64,000 bases of DNA from Ammoniphilus resinae (GTDB lineage: Bacteria; Bacillota; Bacilli; Aneurinibacillales; RAOX-1), in the NCBI RefSeq assembly GCF_017873965.1, contig NZ_JAGGKT010000011.1:115174-179173 (forward strand), written 5' to 3'. Made by a program: the position numbers and the translations under genes. The notes beneath the pieces are model-generated. The model was not told the DNA's origin and searched no databases. It saw only the letters and a program-made list of their open reading frames with translations. This document shows, piece by piece, positions 63,905-64,000 of the stretch; position 1 is the stretch's first letter; every line of letters begins with the position of its first letter.

Positions 63905-64000
63905 CAAAAGAGAGTAGGGGTGGTCATTACTGACCCACCCCTCTCAATAAACCGTGCATGCGGACCTACGCACACGGCTTTGACACTACATATTTCTTAC
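63905..64000 (-). mobile_element. 3' end of a group II intron (domains V and VI), continues past window
   Basis: On the minus strand the block AGCCGTG-UGCG-loop-CGCA-UG-CACGGTT (63950-63979) has the group II domain V shape: AGC triad start, 7-bp lower stem, two-base bulge and upper stem. A second stem (63910-63945) starting GAGAGGGGTGGGTCA and ending CCCCTACTCTC fits domain VI with the branch A in CTACTC. The intron-encoded protein would lie beyond base 64000. The 3' splice site is near 63905-63910. The domain V loop deviates from GAAA. Confidence 0.72.

Overview
The window is a chromosomal segment of an endospore-forming member of the Bacillales (Firmicutes), moderately low in GC. This is inferred from sporulation genes throughout the segment (spmA/spmB, a sporulation dacB, spoVAC-AD-AEB-AEA, spoIIAA-AB-sigF, dacF, spoIIM, mciZ), AGGAGG-type ribosome binding sites, and gene order that follows Bacillus subtilis for long stretches. 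Most genes lie on the minus strand. The species cannot be named from the sequence.

Layout. 1-14.9 kb: the 5' part of a 2-oxoacid oxidoreductase gamma subunit, an XPB-type helicase, plsC, a LysM membrane protein, ferredoxin, and a secreted copper-amine-oxidase-N-domain protein with EQWTEP-type repeats. Next on the plus strand is a four-gene block (BTAD regulator, membrane SpoIIE/RsbU-type phosphatase, RsbW-type kinase, RsbV-type STAS protein). Then come DUF92, rhodanese, pyrophosphatase and a T-box-controlled serA. 14.9-28.1 kb: a HAD hydrolase, resA-resB-resC-resD-resE (cytochrome c biogenesis and a redox two-component system), rluB, an EamA protein, spmA/spmB, dacB and scpA/scpB. 28.2-44.3 kb: a secreted protein that joins an acetolactate decarboxylase to a VanX-like D-Ala-D-Ala dipeptidase, ppiB, lysA, a short spoVA operon, the spoIIA operon, dacF, punA, deoB, xerD, yqzK-like, fur, spoIIM, an EndoQ-like protein, nudF and mciZ. 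44.2-59.5 kb: DUF3866, yqjE-like peptidase, the methylmalonyl-CoA genes, a Prli42-like micropeptide, the branched-chain 2-oxoacid dehydrogenase operon with a sigma-54 promoter, BkdR and DUF2627. 59.8-64 kb: an MraY-like enzyme, a GT2 glycosyltransferase, SteB-like and SteA-like proteins, a small protein, a YkoP-like protein, and the 3' end of a group II intron running out of the window.

How the genes work together. Leucine, valine and isoleucine can be deaminated by Bcd and oxidised by the BkdAA/AB/B-LpdV complex under BkdR and sigma-54. Propionyl-CoA from isoleucine or valine could then pass through the carboxyltransferase, epimerase and split mutase to succinyl-CoA. SpoIIAA/AB/SigF, MciZ, SpoIIM, DacF, DacB, SpmA/B and SpoVA cover sporulation from forespore commitment to spore maturation.

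The least conventional items are the acetolactate decarboxylase-VanX fusion, the partner-switching block with no adjacent sigma factor, a XerD with lysine in place of the first catalytic arginine, the SteA/SteB glycosyltransferase cluster, and several intergenic repeat families (72-bp and 52-bp tandem repeats, a hairpin family, and a GGTCTCC-type family).
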